Notes: a model not told the origin generated them from the sequence alone. Shown: positions 1-10,895, numbered from the stretch's first letter. The stretch is DNA of 60,353 nucleotides from Streptomyces cyaneus (GCF_004028635.1 NZ_RQJW01000025.1:1-60353), one strand, 5' to 3'. A program made the numbers and translations.

Positions 1-488
1 ACGTCGGCGGTGTGCAGGTGAAGGTCACCGTGGTGTGGTGGCTGGTCTTCGCGGCGCTGGCGACCTGGGTGCTGCTGCGCACGAAGTACGGCAACTGGAT
101 CTTCGCGGTCGGCGGCAACAAGGAGTCCTCCCGGGCCGTAGGCGTCCCGGTGACCTTCACCAAGATCTCGCTGTTCATGCTGGTCGGGTTCGGTGCCTGG
201 TTCGTCGGCATGCACCAGCTGTTCGCCTTCAACACCGTGCAGTCCGGTGAGGGCGTCGGCCAGGAACTCATCTACATCGCCGCGGCCGTCATCGGCGGCT
301 GTCTGCTGACCGGTGGTGCCGGTTCGGCGATCGGGCCGGTCTTCGGTGCCTTCATGTTCGGCATGGTGCAGCAGGGCATCGTCTACGCCGGCTGGAACCC
401 GGACTGGTTCAAGGCCTTCCTCGGCGTGATGCTCCTCGGCGCCACCCTCATCAATCTGTGGGTCAGCCGCACGGCGACCCGGAGGTGA
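1..488 (+). CDS. Sugar ABC transporter permease, RbsC type (5' end outside window)
   Basis: This is the C-terminal part of an inner-membrane permease of the ribose/inositol/xylose importer family. The frame is open from the window edge, so the start lies upstream; about 160 residues remain. The visible part has several hydrophobic segments and the family loop AVGGNKESSRAVGV, and ends in TLINLWVSR before the TGA at 486. The ATPase gene begins 9 bases after the stop and its ribosome site overlaps this stop, so the two are one transcript. With inositol catabolic genes downstream, myo-inositol is the most likely cargo (inference). Another sugar cannot be excluded because the binding protein is not in the window. 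Confidence 0.9.
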   Translation, partial: VGGVQVKVTVVWWLVFAALATWVLLRTKYGNWIFAVGGNKESSRAVGVPVTFTKISLFMLVGFGAWFVGMHQLFAFNTVQSGEGVGQELIYIAAAVIGGCLLTGGAGSAIGPVFGAFMFGMVQQGIVYAGWNPDWFKAFLGVMLLGATLINLWVSRTATRR

Positions 489-496
489 CCGACCCC

Positions 497-1411
497 ATGA
501 CAACCACTCACGAAACCGGCTCGCACGGCACTGTCCTCCAGGACGAGGCGCCCAAGGACGGCGCCCCCGTCGTCGCACTTCGCAACGCCGGCAAGTCCTA
601 CGGCAACATCCGCGCCCTGCACGGCGTCGACCTGAAGGTGTTCCCCAGCCAGGTCACCTGTGTCCTCGGCGACAACGGCGCGGGCAAGTCCACCCTCATC
701 AAAATCATCTCGGGACTGCACCAGCACACCGAGGGCGAGTTCCTCGTCGACGGCGAACCGGTGCGGTTCTCCACCCCGCGTGAAGCCCTCGACAAGGGCA
801 TCGCCACCGTCTACCAGGACCTCGCCGTGGTCCCCCTCATGCCGGTCTGGCGCAACTTCTTCCTCGGCTCCGAGATGACCAAGGGCCCCTGGCCGCTGCG
901 CCGTCTCGACATCGAGAAGATGAAGAAGACCGCCGACGAAGAACTGCGCAACATGGGCATCGTCCTCGACGACCTCGAACAGCCCATCGGCACCCTCTCC
1001 GGCGGCCAGCGCCAGTGCGTGGCCATCGCCCGCGCCGTCTACTTCGGCGCCCGCGTCCTGATCCTGGACGAGCCCACCGCCGCCCTCGGCGTCAAACAGT
1101 CCGGCGTGGTGCTGAAGTACATCGCCGCCGCCCGCGAGAAGGGCCTCGGCGTCATCTTCATCACCCACAACCCCCACCACGCCTACATGGTCGGCGACCA
1201 CTTCAGCGTCCTGCGCCTGGGCACCATGGAGCTCAACGCCTCCCGTGACGAGGTCAGCCTCGAAGAGCTCACCAACCACATGGCCGGCGGCACCGAACTG
1301 GCCGCACTCAAGCACGAGTTGAGCCAGGTACGCGGCGTCGACGTCGAGGAACTCCCCGAAGAGAAAGACCTCACCGCACCCGTGGTGACGGCCCCCGAGG
1401 GCTCCGGCTGA
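497..1411 (+). CDS. Sugar ABC transporter ATP-binding protein (single-domain, FrcA/RbsA-like)
   Basis: This 304-residue cytoplasmic ATPase powers the permease encoded just upstream. Walker A is GDNGAGKST at residues 58-66, the ABC signature LSGGQ at 167-171, and Walker B LILDE at 188-192, followed by the switch histidine in FITHNPHH. It carries one nucleotide-binding domain, unlike the duplicated RbsA/XylG form of about 500 residues, and so presumably acts as a homodimer, as in fructose-type (FrcA) importers. The ATG at 497 is chosen because GGAGGTGA lies 8 bases upstream; an earlier in-frame GTG at 458 would overlap the permease. Substrate assignment to inositol rests on context only. Confidence 0.9.
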   Translation: MTTTHETGSHGTVLQDEAPKDGAPVVALRNAGKSYGNIRALHGVDLKVFPSQVTCVLGDNGAGKSTLIKIISGLHQHTEGEFLVDGEPVRFSTPREALDKGIATVYQDLAVVPLMPVWRNFFLGSEMTKGPWPLRRLDIEKMKKTADEELRNMGIVLDDLEQPIGTLSGGQRQCVAIARAVYFGARVLILDEPTAALGVKQSGVVLKYIAAAREKGLGVIFITHNPHHAYMVGDHFSVLRLGTMELNASRDEVSLEELTNHMAGGTELAALKHELSQVRGVDVEELPEEKDLTAPVVTAPEGSG

Positions 1412-1508
1412 CAACGCCGCACGCTCCAGCCACCATCACCCACCACCACCCGCCACCACCCGCCACCACCCGCTCGACCCTCTCCTACTGACCCGAAGGC
1501 ATTCCCTC

Positions 1509-2360
1509 ATGAAGATCGCCCTCGACCCGTACATGATCCGCAACGTGCCATTGCTCGAACTCCCGGCCACCGTGGCCGAGTTGGGCTACGAGTGGATCGA
1601 GCTCTCCCCCCGAGAGGACTTCATCCCCTTCTTCCGGCACCCGCGTGTCGACGACGCCATCGTACGGAAGTTCCGCAAGGCACTGGACTCGGCGGGTGTC
1701 GGCATCTCCTCCCTGCTGCCGCTGTTCCGCTGGTCCGGCCCGGACGAGGACGCCCGCCAAGCCGCCGTACGCTACTGGAAGCGCTCCATCCAGATCTGCG
1801 CGGACCTCGGCGTGGACAGCATGATCTCCGAGTTCAACGGCCGCCCCGAGGAATCGGACCGCAGCGAGGCCCAGTTCTGGCGCTCGATGGACGAACTGCT
1901 TCCCCTCTTCGAACGCGAGGGCATCACGCTCACGCTGGAGCCTCACCCGGACGACTTCATCGAGAACGGCTACGACGCGATCAACCTGATCCGGGGCATC
2001 AACCACCCGAACGTCAGCTTCCTCTACTGCGCGCCGCACACCTTCCACATCGGCAACGACGCCCCCGGCATCATCGAGTACGCCGGCGACCTGCTCACGC
2101 ACGTCCACCTGGCGGACGCCTTCGACCACACCGCGTCGTCCGGCAACCGGTACATCCTCAATCCGCCCGGCACACCGGCTCGGATCCACCAGCACCTCGA
2201 CATGGGCCAGGGCGAGGTCGACTTCGACGAGCTCTTCCGCGAACTGCGCGCGAACGGCTTCGACGGGACCCTGACCGCCTGTGTCTTTGCATGGGAGGAA
2301 CGGGCCAAGGAGTCGTCCCTGTTCATGCGCAAGAGGATCGCCGAATATCTGGCGATCTGA
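1509..2360 (+). CDS. Sugar phosphate isomerase/epimerase family TIM-barrel protein (IolH-like)
   Basis: This 283-residue AP-endonuclease-2-type (beta/alpha)8 protein is probably a metal-dependent isomerase, epimerase or dehydratase acting on an inositol-derived sugar. Visible barrel signatures are the N-terminal MKIALDPYM strand, the WIELSPREDF segment, metal-ligand-type residues in LTLEPHPDDF and HVHLADAFDH, and the C-terminal QGEVDFDELF. The sequence resembles IolH-type proteins of actinobacterial iol clusters (recalled family resemblance, not searched). It follows the transporter after a 97-base gap rich in CCACC repeats and has GAAGG upstream of its ATG. Which inositol step it performs cannot be read from sequence; IolE-type inosose dehydratase is the main alternative. 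Confidence 0.8.
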   Translation: MKIALDPYMIRNVPLLELPATVAELGYEWIELSPREDFIPFFRHPRVDDAIVRKFRKALDSAGVGISSLLPLFRWSGPDEDARQAAVRYWKRSIQICADLGVDSMISEFNGRPEESDRSEAQFWRSMDELLPLFEREGITLTLEPHPDDFIENGYDAINLIRGINHPNVSFLYCAPHTFHIGNDAPGIIEYAGDLLTHVHLADAFDHTASSGNRYILNPPGTPARIHQHLDMGQGEVDFDELFRELRANGFDGTLTACVFAWEERAKESSLFMRKRIAEYLAI

Positions 2361-2373
2361 GCCAGACAATCTA

Positions 2374-2429
2374 TTGACATGACATTTAAGCGCAAGGCAT
2401 CGTGCTAGCGAGCTTTTAAAGCGCTTTAA
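2374..2429 (+). promoter_or_regulatory. iolC promoter region with LacI/GalR-type palindrome
   Basis: A -35-like TTGACA lies at 2374-2379, but only a weak -10 candidate (CATCGT, 2398-2403) follows. A perfect 14-bp palindrome TTAAAGCGCTTTAA occupies 2416-2429, 29 bases before the iolC start. A central CG flanked by AAAG/CTTT is the usual form of LacI/GalR-family operators. A degenerate relative, TTTAAGCGCAA, lies at 2385-2395. A repressor bound at 2416-2429 would block transcription of iolC and the genes downstream. No LacI-type regulator is encoded in the window, so the binder is unknown. Confidence 0.6.
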
Positions 2430-2458
2430 GCCATGAAGTCACGAAGGGAACCAGCCTG

Positions 2459-3463
2459 ATGCCGTTCGAAGTGCTGACCATCGGCCGCGTGGGAGTGGAT
2501 GTGTATCCGCTCCAGACGGGCGTGGGACTGACGGAGGTCACCTCGTTCGGCAAGTACCTGGGCGGCAGCCCGACGAACGTCGCCGTCGCCGCCGCCCGGT
2601 ACGGGCACTCCGCCGCCGTGATCACCAAGACGGGCCGCGACCCGTTCGGGGGGTTCGTCCGTTCCGCCCTGGAGGGGTACGGCGTCGACTCCCGTTTCGT
2701 CGGTACGTCGGACATCGCGCCGACCCCGGTGACGTTCTGCGAGATCTTCCCGCCGGATGACTTCCCGCTGTATTTCTACCGGCTGCCGAAGGCTCCGGAT
2801 CTGGACATTCAGGCGGACGAGGTGGATCTGGACGCGGTGCGGGACGCGGCGATCTTCTGGTTCACGGGCACGGGCCTGAGCGAGGATCCGAGCCGTTCGG
2901 CCACCCTGGCCGCGCTCGCCCACCGGGCCGAGGCGGGCGCGACGGTCTTCGACCTGGACTGGCGGCCGATGTTCTGGAGCGACCCGGCCGAGGCCCGCGC
3001 GTACTACGCCGAGGCGCTGCGGCACACGACGGTCGCGGTCGGCAACCTCGACGAGTGCGAGGTCGCGACCGGTGAGCGCGAGCCGTATGCCGCGGCGAAG
3101 GCGCTGCTCGCGGCCGGGGTCGAGCTGGCCGTGGTGAAGCAGGGCCCCAAGGGCGTGCTGGCCATGGACCGGGACGGTACGGCCGCCGAGATCCCGCCGG
3201 TCCCGGTGGACGTGGTCAACGGACTCGGTGCCGGTGACGCCTTCGGCGGCGCGCTCTGCCACGGGCTGCTGGCCGGCTGGGACACCCACCGCACGGTGTC
3301 CTTCGCCAACGCCGCCGGCGCCATCGTCGCGGGCCGCCTGTCCTGCTCCGACGCGATGCCGACCGAGACCGAGGTCGACGCCAAGCTCCGCGAGGCGAGC
3401 CGCTCCCCCATCGAAGCTCCCGCCGAAGCCGCCACCGAATCCTCCACTGAACGAAAGGCGTGA
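2459..3463 (+). CDS. iolC: 5-dehydro-2-deoxygluconokinase IolC
   Basis: This 334-residue PfkB-family kinase phosphorylates 2-deoxy-5-keto-gluconate at position 6 in myo-inositol catabolism. The N-terminal PfkB signature GGSPTNVA is at residues 35-42, and the C-terminal anion-hole motif GAGD is at 257-260, with Asp260 as the expected catalytic base. About 30 Ala/Glu/Pro-rich residues at the C terminus look like a disordered tail. It is followed after 4 bases by the aldolase-like gene. Position in a run with iolB, iolD and iolA fixes the assignment over other PfkB sugar kinases. Transcription is probably controlled through the palindrome upstream. Confidence 0.92.
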   Translation: MPFEVLTIGRVGVDVYPLQTGVGLTEVTSFGKYLGGSPTNVAVAAARYGHSAAVITKTGRDPFGGFVRSALEGYGVDSRFVGTSDIAPTPVTFCEIFPPDDFPLYFYRLPKAPDLDIQADEVDLDAVRDAAIFWFTGTGLSEDPSRSATLAALAHRAEAGATVFDLDWRPMFWSDPAEARAYYAEALRHTTVAVGNLDECEVATGEREPYAAAKALLAAGVELAVVKQGPKGVLAMDRDGTAAEIPPVPVDVVNGLGAGDAFGGALCHGLLAGWDTHRTVSFANAAGAIVAGRLSCSDAMPTETEVDAKLREASRSPIEAPAEAATESSTERKA

Positions 3464-3467
3464 CGCC

Positions 3468-4340
3468 GTGCTGTCCGACAACGTGAGCCGGATCGTGGAC
3501 GCCCGGGTCAACGACCCCGGCGCCATCGCGGCAGCGGCCGCACGCCGCATCAAGGCCACCTCGCTCACCGGCGAGCACGGCAAGGCGATGATCATCGCCG
3601 CCGACCATCCGGCGCGCGGCGCCAACGGCGTCGGCGGCGACCCGAACGCCATGGCCGACCGCGCCCGGCTACTGGACCGCCTGTGCATCGCCCTGGAGCG
3701 GCCGGGCGTGACCGGCGTACTGGCCACCGCCGACATCCTCGAGGACCTGCTGCTGCTCGGCGTCCTGGACGGCAAGAGCGTCTTCGGCTCGATGAATCGG
3801 GCGGGTCTTGCGGGTTCGGTGTTCGAGATCGACGACCGGTTCACCGGCTGCGACGCCGAGACCCTCGCCGCGATGGGCTTCGACGGCGGCAAGATGCTCA
3901 CGCGTATCGCCCTGGGCGACCCCGCGACCCCGTCCGCCCTGGCGAACACCGCCCGCGCCGTGGACGAGCTCAACGACCGTCGACTCATCGCGATGGTCGA
4001 GCCGTTCATCTCCGTGTGGCAGGACGGGAAGATCCACAACGACCTGTCCACCGACGCCGTCGTCAAGTCCATCACCATCGCCTCGGGGCTCGGCCGCCGT
4101 ACCGCCTACACCTGGCTGAAGCTGCCGGTCGTCGACGACATGGAGCGCGTCCTCGCCTCCTCCACGCTGCCGGCGCTGCTGCTGGGCGGCGAGGTCAAGG
4201 ACGCCGACGCCGCCTTCGCCTCCTGGGGCAGGGCCCTCAAGCAGCCCACCGCACGCGGCCTGGTCGTCGGCCGCTCCCTGCTCTACCCCTCGGACGGCGA
4301 CGTCGCCGGTGCCGTGGACCGGGCGGTGAGCCTGCTGTGA
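3468..4340 (+). CDS. Cgl0159-family (beta/alpha)8 aldolase-like protein
   Basis: This 290-residue protein belongs to the class-I-aldolase-like barrel group found in actinobacterial inositol clusters and often named deoxyribose-phosphate aldolase or Cgl0159 family. It sits where the 6-phospho-5-dehydro-2-deoxygluconate aldolase (IolJ) is needed, between iolC and iolB, so cleavage of that sugar acid to dihydroxyacetone phosphate and malonate semialdehyde is the likely role (inference). Recognisable segments are AMIIAADHPARGANGVGG near residues 39-56 and the late strand LLLGGEVKDADAAF. The start is the GTG at 3468, four bases after the iolC stop; longer upstream frames overlap iolC. Its 3' end overlaps iolB by 4 bases. 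Confidence 0.82.
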   Translation: MLSDNVSRIVDARVNDPGAIAAAAARRIKATSLTGEHGKAMIIAADHPARGANGVGGDPNAMADRARLLDRLCIALERPGVTGVLATADILEDLLLLGVLDGKSVFGSMNRAGLAGSVFEIDDRFTGCDAETLAAMGFDGGKMLTRIALGDPATPSALANTARAVDELNDRRLIAMVEPFISVWQDGKIHNDLSTDAVVKSITIASGLGRRTAYTWLKLPVVDDMERVLASSTLPALLLGGEVKDADAAFASWGRALKQPTARGLVVGRSLLYPSDGDVAGAVDRAVSLL

Positions 4341-5218
4341 GCGAGACGGGCAAGTTCTACCTGCCGAAGGGCAGTTCGGCCGAGGGCCCCTACGACGTCC
4401 TGGTCACGCCCGAGTCGGCGGGCTGGGGATACTCCGGGCTCAGGATCCTGACCCTGCAGCCCGGTGAGGCACACGCCCTGTCCACCGGGAACTGCGAGTT
4501 CCTGGTCCTGCCGCTGACGGGCTCGTGCACCGTCACCACGGACGGCAAGGCCTTCGAACTCACCGGGCGGACAGGCGTGTTCGCCTCAGTCACCGACTTC
4601 GCCTACCTCCCCCGCGAGTCGGATGCCCTGATCAGCAGCGCGGCCGGCGGCCGGTTCGCGCTGCCCTCCGCCCGTACCGAGCGGGGAGGTCAACCGGCTC
4701 GGTACGGGCGCAAGGAGGACGTCCCCGTCGAGCTGCGCGGGGCGGGGGTCTGTTCCCGGCAGGTGAACAACTACTGCCTGCCGGGGGCGTTCGAGGCCGA
4801 GCAGCTGCTGGTGTGCGAAGTGCTCACGCCGGGTGGCAACTGGTCGTCGTATCCCCCGCACAAGCACGACGAGGCCCGGCCCGGCGAGGAGTCGGAGCTG
4901 GAGGAGATCTACTACTTCGAGGTCTCGGGCAGTGAGAACGGCTTCGGCTACCAGCGCGTGTACGGCACCGAGGACCGGCCCATCGACGTGCTCGCCGAGA
5001 TCCGCTCCGGCGACGCCGTCCTGATCCCGCACGGCTGGCACGGCCCGTCCATCGCCGCGCCCGGTTACGACCTCTACTACCTGAACGTCATGGCGGGCCC
5101 CGGCCAGGACCGTGCCTGGCTGATCTGTGACGACCCCGCCTACGGCTGGGTGCGGGCCACCTGGAACGCACAGGACGTCGACGACCGGCTGCCCTTCGAA
5201 GGAATCGACGAGCGATGA
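4337..5218 (+). CDS. iolB: 5-deoxy-glucuronate isomerase IolB
   Basis: This 293-residue cupin-fold enzyme isomerises 5-deoxy-D-glucuronate to 2-deoxy-5-keto-D-gluconate in inositol catabolism. The family's metal-ligand segment PPHKHDE gives His175 and His177, and an EEIYYFE strand supplies the acidic ligand about 15 residues later. A further conserved histidine lies in the LIPHGWHGP segment. The start is the GTG at 4337, read from the GTGA overlap with the preceding stop; its 3' end overlaps iolD by the same 4-base arrangement, so translation of the three genes is coupled. Length matches the family (about 270-300 residues). Confidence 0.92.
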   Translation: MSETGKFYLPKGSSAEGPYDVLVTPESAGWGYSGLRILTLQPGEAHALSTGNCEFLVLPLTGSCTVTTDGKAFELTGRTGVFASVTDFAYLPRESDALISSAAGGRFALPSARTERGGQPARYGRKEDVPVELRGAGVCSRQVNNYCLPGAFEAEQLLVCEVLTPGGNWSSYPPHKHDEARPGEESELEEIYYFEVSGSENGFGYQRVYGTEDRPIDVLAEIRSGDAVLIPHGWHGPSIAAPGYDLYYLNVMAGPGQDRAWLICDDPAYGWVRATWNAQDVDDRLPFEGIDER

Positions 5219-7098
5219 ACACTGTCCGACTGACCACCGCCCAGGCCCTGGTGCGCTTCCTGGCGAACCAGTACAGCGAGCGTGACGGCCAGGAGCAGCG
5301 GCTGATCCCCGGCGTGTGGGGCATCTTCGGGCACGGCAACGTGGCCGGGATCGGGCAGGCCCTGCTGCAGGCGGCGGTGACCGAAGAGGCCGATCTGCCT
5401 TACTACTTGGCCCGCAACGAGCAGGGCATGGTGCATGCCTCGGTGGCGTACGCCAAGATGCGGGACCGGCTGGCGACCTTCGCCTGCACCGCGTCCACGG
5501 GGCCCGGCTCGACGAACATGATCACGGGTGCGGCGCTGGCGACGACCAACCGGCTGCCGGTGCTGCTGCTGCCCAGCGACATGTTCGCCACCCGGGCCGC
5601 CGACCCGGTGCTGCAGCAGCTGGAGGACACCCGGGGCGGGGACGTCACCGTCAACGACACCTTCCGCGCCGTATCGAAGTACTTCGACCGGATCTCACGT
5701 CCCGAGCAGTTGATTCCGGCGGCGCCGGCCGCGATGCGGGTGCTGACCGATCCGGTGGAGACCGGTGCTGTCACGCTCGCGTTGCCGCAGGACGTGCAGG
5801 CGGAGGCGTACGACTGGCCCGTCTCCTTCTTCCGGCGCCGGGTGTGGCACGTGGGCCGGCCCGTGCCGGAACAGGCCGCTGTCGAGCGGGCCGCCGCGCT
5901 GCTCCGTAACGCGAGGAAGCCGCTGATCGTGGCCGGTGGCGGTGTCGTCTACTCCGGTGCCGAGACCGCGCTGCGCGCTTTCGCCGAGGCCACCGGCATC
6001 CCCGTCGCCGACACCCACGCCGGCAAGGGCGCGGTCCCGTGGGACCACCCGTACGCGGTCGGTGGCATCGGCTCCACCGGTGCGTATGCCGCCAACGAGC
6101 TGGCGAAGGACGCCGACGTGGTGCTCGGGATCGGCACGCGGTACTCCGACTTCACCACCGCCAGCCACACCGTCTTCGGCAATCCCGACGTCACCTTCGT
6201 CAATCTCAACGTGGCCCGCCTGGATGCCGTCAAGCACTCCGCCGAGCCCCTGGTCGCGGATGCCCGGCTCGGCATCCAGGCCCTCGCGGGGGCACTGACG
6301 GACTGGGAGGTCGAGCCCGAGTACCGCTCGCGCAGCCGTCAACTGATCGCTCGTACCCGGAAGATCGAGGAGGAGTGCTTCGCGCCGGACCGCAACACCG
6401 GTGACCTCCCGGCCCAGACCCAGATCCTCGGCGCGCTCAACGACGTCCTCGACGACCGCGCCGTGGTCATCAACGCTGCCGGGTCGATGCCCGGTGACCT
6501 GCAGCAGCTGTGGCGGGCGCGGGATCCGAAGGCCTACCACGTCGAGTACGCCTACTCCTGCATGGGCTACGAGGTCGCCGCCGGCGTCGGCGCGAAGATG
6601 GCTGATCCTTCGCGGGAGGTCGTCGTCCTGGTCGGTGACGGCTCGTATCTGATGATGGCTCAGGAGATCGTGACCATGGTCTCCGAAGGCCTGAAGGTCG
6701 TCATCGTCCTGGTCCAGAACCACGGCTTCGCCTCCATCGGCGCGCTGTCGGAGTCACTCGGCTCACAGCGCTTCGGCACCAAGTACCGCTACCGGAACGG
6801 CGATTCGGGCCGACTCGACGGCGACGTCCTGCCCGTCGACCTGGCCGCCAACGCCTCCTCCCTCGGCGCGGACGTCCTGCATGCCGCCACGGTGGAGGAG
6901 TTCCGCAGCGCGATGGAGAAGGCCAAGGCCGCGACCCGCACCACCGTCGTGCACGTCGAGACGGACCTCTACGGGCCGAACCCGCCCGGCCACGGCTGGT
7001 GGGACGTCCCGGTCAGCCAGACCTCCGACCTCGACTCCACCCGCACCGCCTACGAGACGTACGCAGCCCACAAGCGGGCCCAGCGCCACTACCTGTAA
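5215..7098 (+). CDS. iolD: 3D-(3,5/4)-trihydroxycyclohexane-1,2-dione acylhydrolase IolD
   Basis: This 627-residue thiamine-diphosphate enzyme opens the ring of the trihydroxycyclohexanedione intermediate to give 5-deoxyglucuronate. The three-domain layout of acetolactate-synthase-like enzymes is visible: an N-terminal Pyr domain (FGHGNVAGIGQALL region), a middle domain from about residue 205, and a C-terminal PP domain with GDGS at 474-477 and Asn502 completing the ThDP/Mg motif. The ATG at 5215 overlaps the iolB stop. A conserved tail GPNPPGHGWWDVPV is typical of IolD and separates it from acetolactate synthase. Confidence 0.94.
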   Translation: MNTVRLTTAQALVRFLANQYSERDGQEQRLIPGVWGIFGHGNVAGIGQALLQAAVTEEADLPYYLARNEQGMVHASVAYAKMRDRLATFACTASTGPGSTNMITGAALATTNRLPVLLLPSDMFATRAADPVLQQLEDTRGGDVTVNDTFRAVSKYFDRISRPEQLIPAAPAAMRVLTDPVETGAVTLALPQDVQAEAYDWPVSFFRRRVWHVGRPVPEQAAVERAAALLRNARKPLIVAGGGVVYSGAETALRAFAEATGIPVADTHAGKGAVPWDHPYAVGGIGSTGAYAANELAKDADVVLGIGTRYSDFTTASHTVFGNPDVTFVNLNVARLDAVKHSAEPLVADARLGIQALAGALTDWEVEPEYRSRSRQLIARTRKIEEECFAPDRNTGDLPAQTQILGALNDVLDDRAVVINAAGSMPGDLQQLWRARDPKAYHVEYAYSCMGYEVAAGVGAKMADPSREVVVLVGDGSYLMMAQEIVTMVSEGLKVVIVLVQNHGFASIGALSESLGSQRFGTKYRYRNGDSGRLDGDVLPVDLAANASSLGADVLHAATVEEFRSAMEKAKAATRTTVVHVETDLYGPNPPGHGWWDVPVSQTSDLDSTRTAYETYAAHKRAQRHYL

Positions 7099-7127
7099 GT
7101 CCCGTCCCCGCAAAGGAAACCCGCACC

Positions 7128-8624
<1,497 letters not shown>

Positions 8625-8672
8625 GGTTCGGCAGTTCGCCGCGTAGTCACTCTTCTTTCGAAAGGCACCGCC

Positions 8673-9869
8673 ATGACAACTTCCGCCAAACCACTCTCCG
8701 TCGCGGTGATCGGAGCCGGCATGGCCGGCCGCAGCCACGCCGCCGGTTATCGCAACGTCAACACGGTCTTCGGCGCCGGGCTGCCGCCGGTCCGCCTGGC
8801 CGCGATCGCCGACGCCAATGTCGAGCTGGGCGAGGACGCCGCCCGTCGCTACGGCTTCGAGGAGGCGCTCCCGAGCTGGGAGGCCGTCGTCGAGGACCCG
8901 ACGATCGACGCCGTCAGCATCGTCGTGGGCAACGCCCTGCACCGGCCGATCGCGGAGGCGCTGGTCGCCGCGGGCAAGCACGTGCTGTGCGAGAAGCCCC
9001 TGGCCGGCTCGATGGATGACGCCCGTGCGATGGCCGAGTTGGAGCGCACGGCCGAGGTCGTGACCGCCGTCGGGTACACCTTTCGCCGCTCCCCCGGCAT
9101 CGCCGCGATCCGTCAGCACGTCCAGCGCGGCGAGCTGGGTGATTTGACCCTGTTCAGCGGCCGGTACTGGTGCGACTACGCGACCGACCCGAACGGCCCG
9201 CTGAGCTGGCGGTTCAAGGGCGGTCCCGGTTCCGGCGCGCTCGGCGACGTCGGCTCGCACGTCATCGACGCCGCCGAGTACGTGGCCGGCCCGATCACCT
9301 CGGTCTCCGGTGCCTCGCTGTCGACGCAGATCCCCAAGCGGCCGCTGCCGCTGGGCGCGGTCGTCGGGCACAACGCGGCTCCCGTCTCCGACGAGTTCGG
9401 TGAGGTCGAGAACGAGGACACCGCGTCCTTCACCGCCCGCTTCGAGTCCGGTCTCGTCGGCACCTTCTCCGTGACGCGCACCGGCTTCGGCCTGCCCAAC
9501 GGGCTCTCCTTCGACGTCCTGGGCGTCGGCGGCCGGGCCGCGTTCGACCAGCACCGGCCCGCCGAGTACCTCTTCGACGACGCCCAGCCCGAGGCCTGTA
9601 CTCGCGGCGCCCGCCAGATCATCGTCGGCCCGCATGCGCCGTACTTCGCCGGCGGTGTCCCGATGGAGGCGCCGGGAGTGGGCGCCGCCAACGGAGACAA
9701 CTTCACCTACCAGGCCCGTGCCTTCCTCGACCAGGTCGCCGGTGTCGCCGAGCCGCTGCCGGCCTGCGCCACGTTCGCCGACGCACTGCGGACCATGGAG
9801 ATCATCCAGGCCGTCGTCGAGTCCTCCCTGGGCGGCGGCGCCGCCGTCGCGGTCCCGCCCGTCGCCTGA
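8673..9869 (+). CDS. Gfo/Idh/MocA family oxidoreductase (inositol-dehydrogenase-like)
   Basis: This 398-residue NAD(P)-dependent dehydrogenase has a Rossmann motif GAGMAG at residues 14-19 and the family signature EKP at 107-109, where Lys108 is the expected catalytic residue. A conserved GDVGSHVID segment holds the catalytic aspartate/histidine region. It may oxidise myo-inositol or scyllo-inositol to an inosose, the first step of the pathway; no other IolG candidate is in the window. Family members act on many cyclitols and sugars, so the exact substrate is unproven. GAAAGG lies upstream of the ATG. It is paired with the barrel isomerase that follows after 27 bases. Confidence 0.85.
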   Translation: MTTSAKPLSVAVIGAGMAGRSHAAGYRNVNTVFGAGLPPVRLAAIADANVELGEDAARRYGFEEALPSWEAVVEDPTIDAVSIVVGNALHRPIAEALVAAGKHVLCEKPLAGSMDDARAMAELERTAEVVTAVGYTFRRSPGIAAIRQHVQRGELGDLTLFSGRYWCDYATDPNGPLSWRFKGGPGSGALGDVGSHVIDAAEYVAGPITSVSGASLSTQIPKRPLPLGAVVGHNAAPVSDEFGEVENEDTASFTARFESGLVGTFSVTRTGFGLPNGLSFDVLGVGGRAAFDQHRPAEYLFDDAQPEACTRGARQIIVGPHAPYFAGGVPMEAPGVGAANGDNFTYQARAFLDQVAGVAEPLPACATFADALRTMEIIQAVVESSLGGGAAVAVPPVA

Positions 9870-9896
9870 CCCCCCGCACAGAAAGACTGAAGACCC

Positions 9897-10895
9897 ATGG
9901 CCCTCAAGCTCGGCGCCTACACCGCCTGTCTGCACGACCGCACCCTCACCGAGGCCCTCGACATCCTTCAGGCGAACGGCCTGATCTCGGTCGAGGTCAA
10001 CACCGGCGGCTTCATCCCCTCCCCGCACTGCCCCGTCGACCTGCTGCTCTCCTCGGCCACCGCCCGCGAGGAGTACCTGGCGACCTTCGCCGACCGCGGC
10101 ATGGAGCTGACCGGCCTCAACTGCAACGGCAACCCCCTCAACCCGCTCCCCGGCGTGGGCCCCAAGCACGCCGACGACCTGCGCCGCACCATCCGCCTTG
10201 CCGGCCTGCTCGGCATCAAGCACGTCGTCACCATGTCCGGCACCCCGGGCTCCGACCCCGACGCCAAGTACCCCTCCTGGGTCGTCAACCCCTGGGACGG
10301 CGTCTACATGGACGTCCTGGACTACCAGTGGGGCGTGGCCGTCGAGTTCTGGAAGGAGATCGACGCCCTGGCACGGGAGAACGACGTCCGGGTCGCCGTC
10401 GAGATGCACCCGCACAACGTCGTCTTCTCGCCGGTGACCTTGAAGCGGCTGGTCGACGAGGGCGGCCTGACCAATGTGGGCGCCGAGATGGACCCGTCCC
10501 ACCTGATGTGGCAGGGCATGGACGTCATCGCGTCCATCAAGTGGCTGGGCCCGCTGGTGTTCCACGCCGCCGCGAAGGACGCCACCCTCTGCCCCGGCGC
10601 CGACATCCGCGGCGTCCTGGACACGTCCTTCGCCCGCGTGCCGGCCGACGCGGCCGGCAAGGTGCCCACCGGCTACGGCTTCTGGTGCAACGCCTGGCCC
10701 GAGAACCCGGCCTGGAAGTTCGTCGCCGTCGGCCTCGGCAACGACGTCCCCTTCTGGACCGAGTTCCTGCGCGCCCTCGCCGACATCGACCCCGACATGG
10801 CGGTCAACATCGAGCACGAGGACGCCGCCTACTCCCAGACCGAGGGCCTCGCCCTGGCCGCCAAGAACCTCCACAGCGCGGCGACGGCGCTCTGA
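9897..10895 (+). CDS. Sugar phosphate isomerase/epimerase family TIM-barrel protein
   Basis: This 332-residue xylose-isomerase-like barrel has the metal-binding segments VAVEMHPHNVVF, GAEMDPSHLMW and VNIEHEDAAY, giving the Glu, Asp/His and Glu ligands of this superfamily. It is the last gene of the inositol operon and directly follows a Gfo/Idh/MocA oxidoreductase, a pairing seen for enzymes that handle 3-keto or inosose intermediates. Inosose dehydratase or isomerase activity is plausible but not demonstrated. It is clearly distinct in sequence from the first barrel protein at 1509, so the operon carries two members of this fold. Confidence 0.82.
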   Translation: MALKLGAYTACLHDRTLTEALDILQANGLISVEVNTGGFIPSPHCPVDLLLSSATAREEYLATFADRGMELTGLNCNGNPLNPLPGVGPKHADDLRRTIRLAGLLGIKHVVTMSGTPGSDPDAKYPSWVVNPWDGVYMDVLDYQWGVAVEFWKEIDALARENDVRVAVEMHPHNVVFSPVTLKRLVDEGGLTNVGAEMDPSHLMWQGMDVIASIKWLGPLVFHAAAKDATLCPGADIRGVLDTSFARVPADAAGKVPTGYGFWCNAWPENPAWKFVAVGLGNDVPFWTEFLRALADIDPDMAVNIEHEDAAYSQTEGLALAAKNLHSAATAL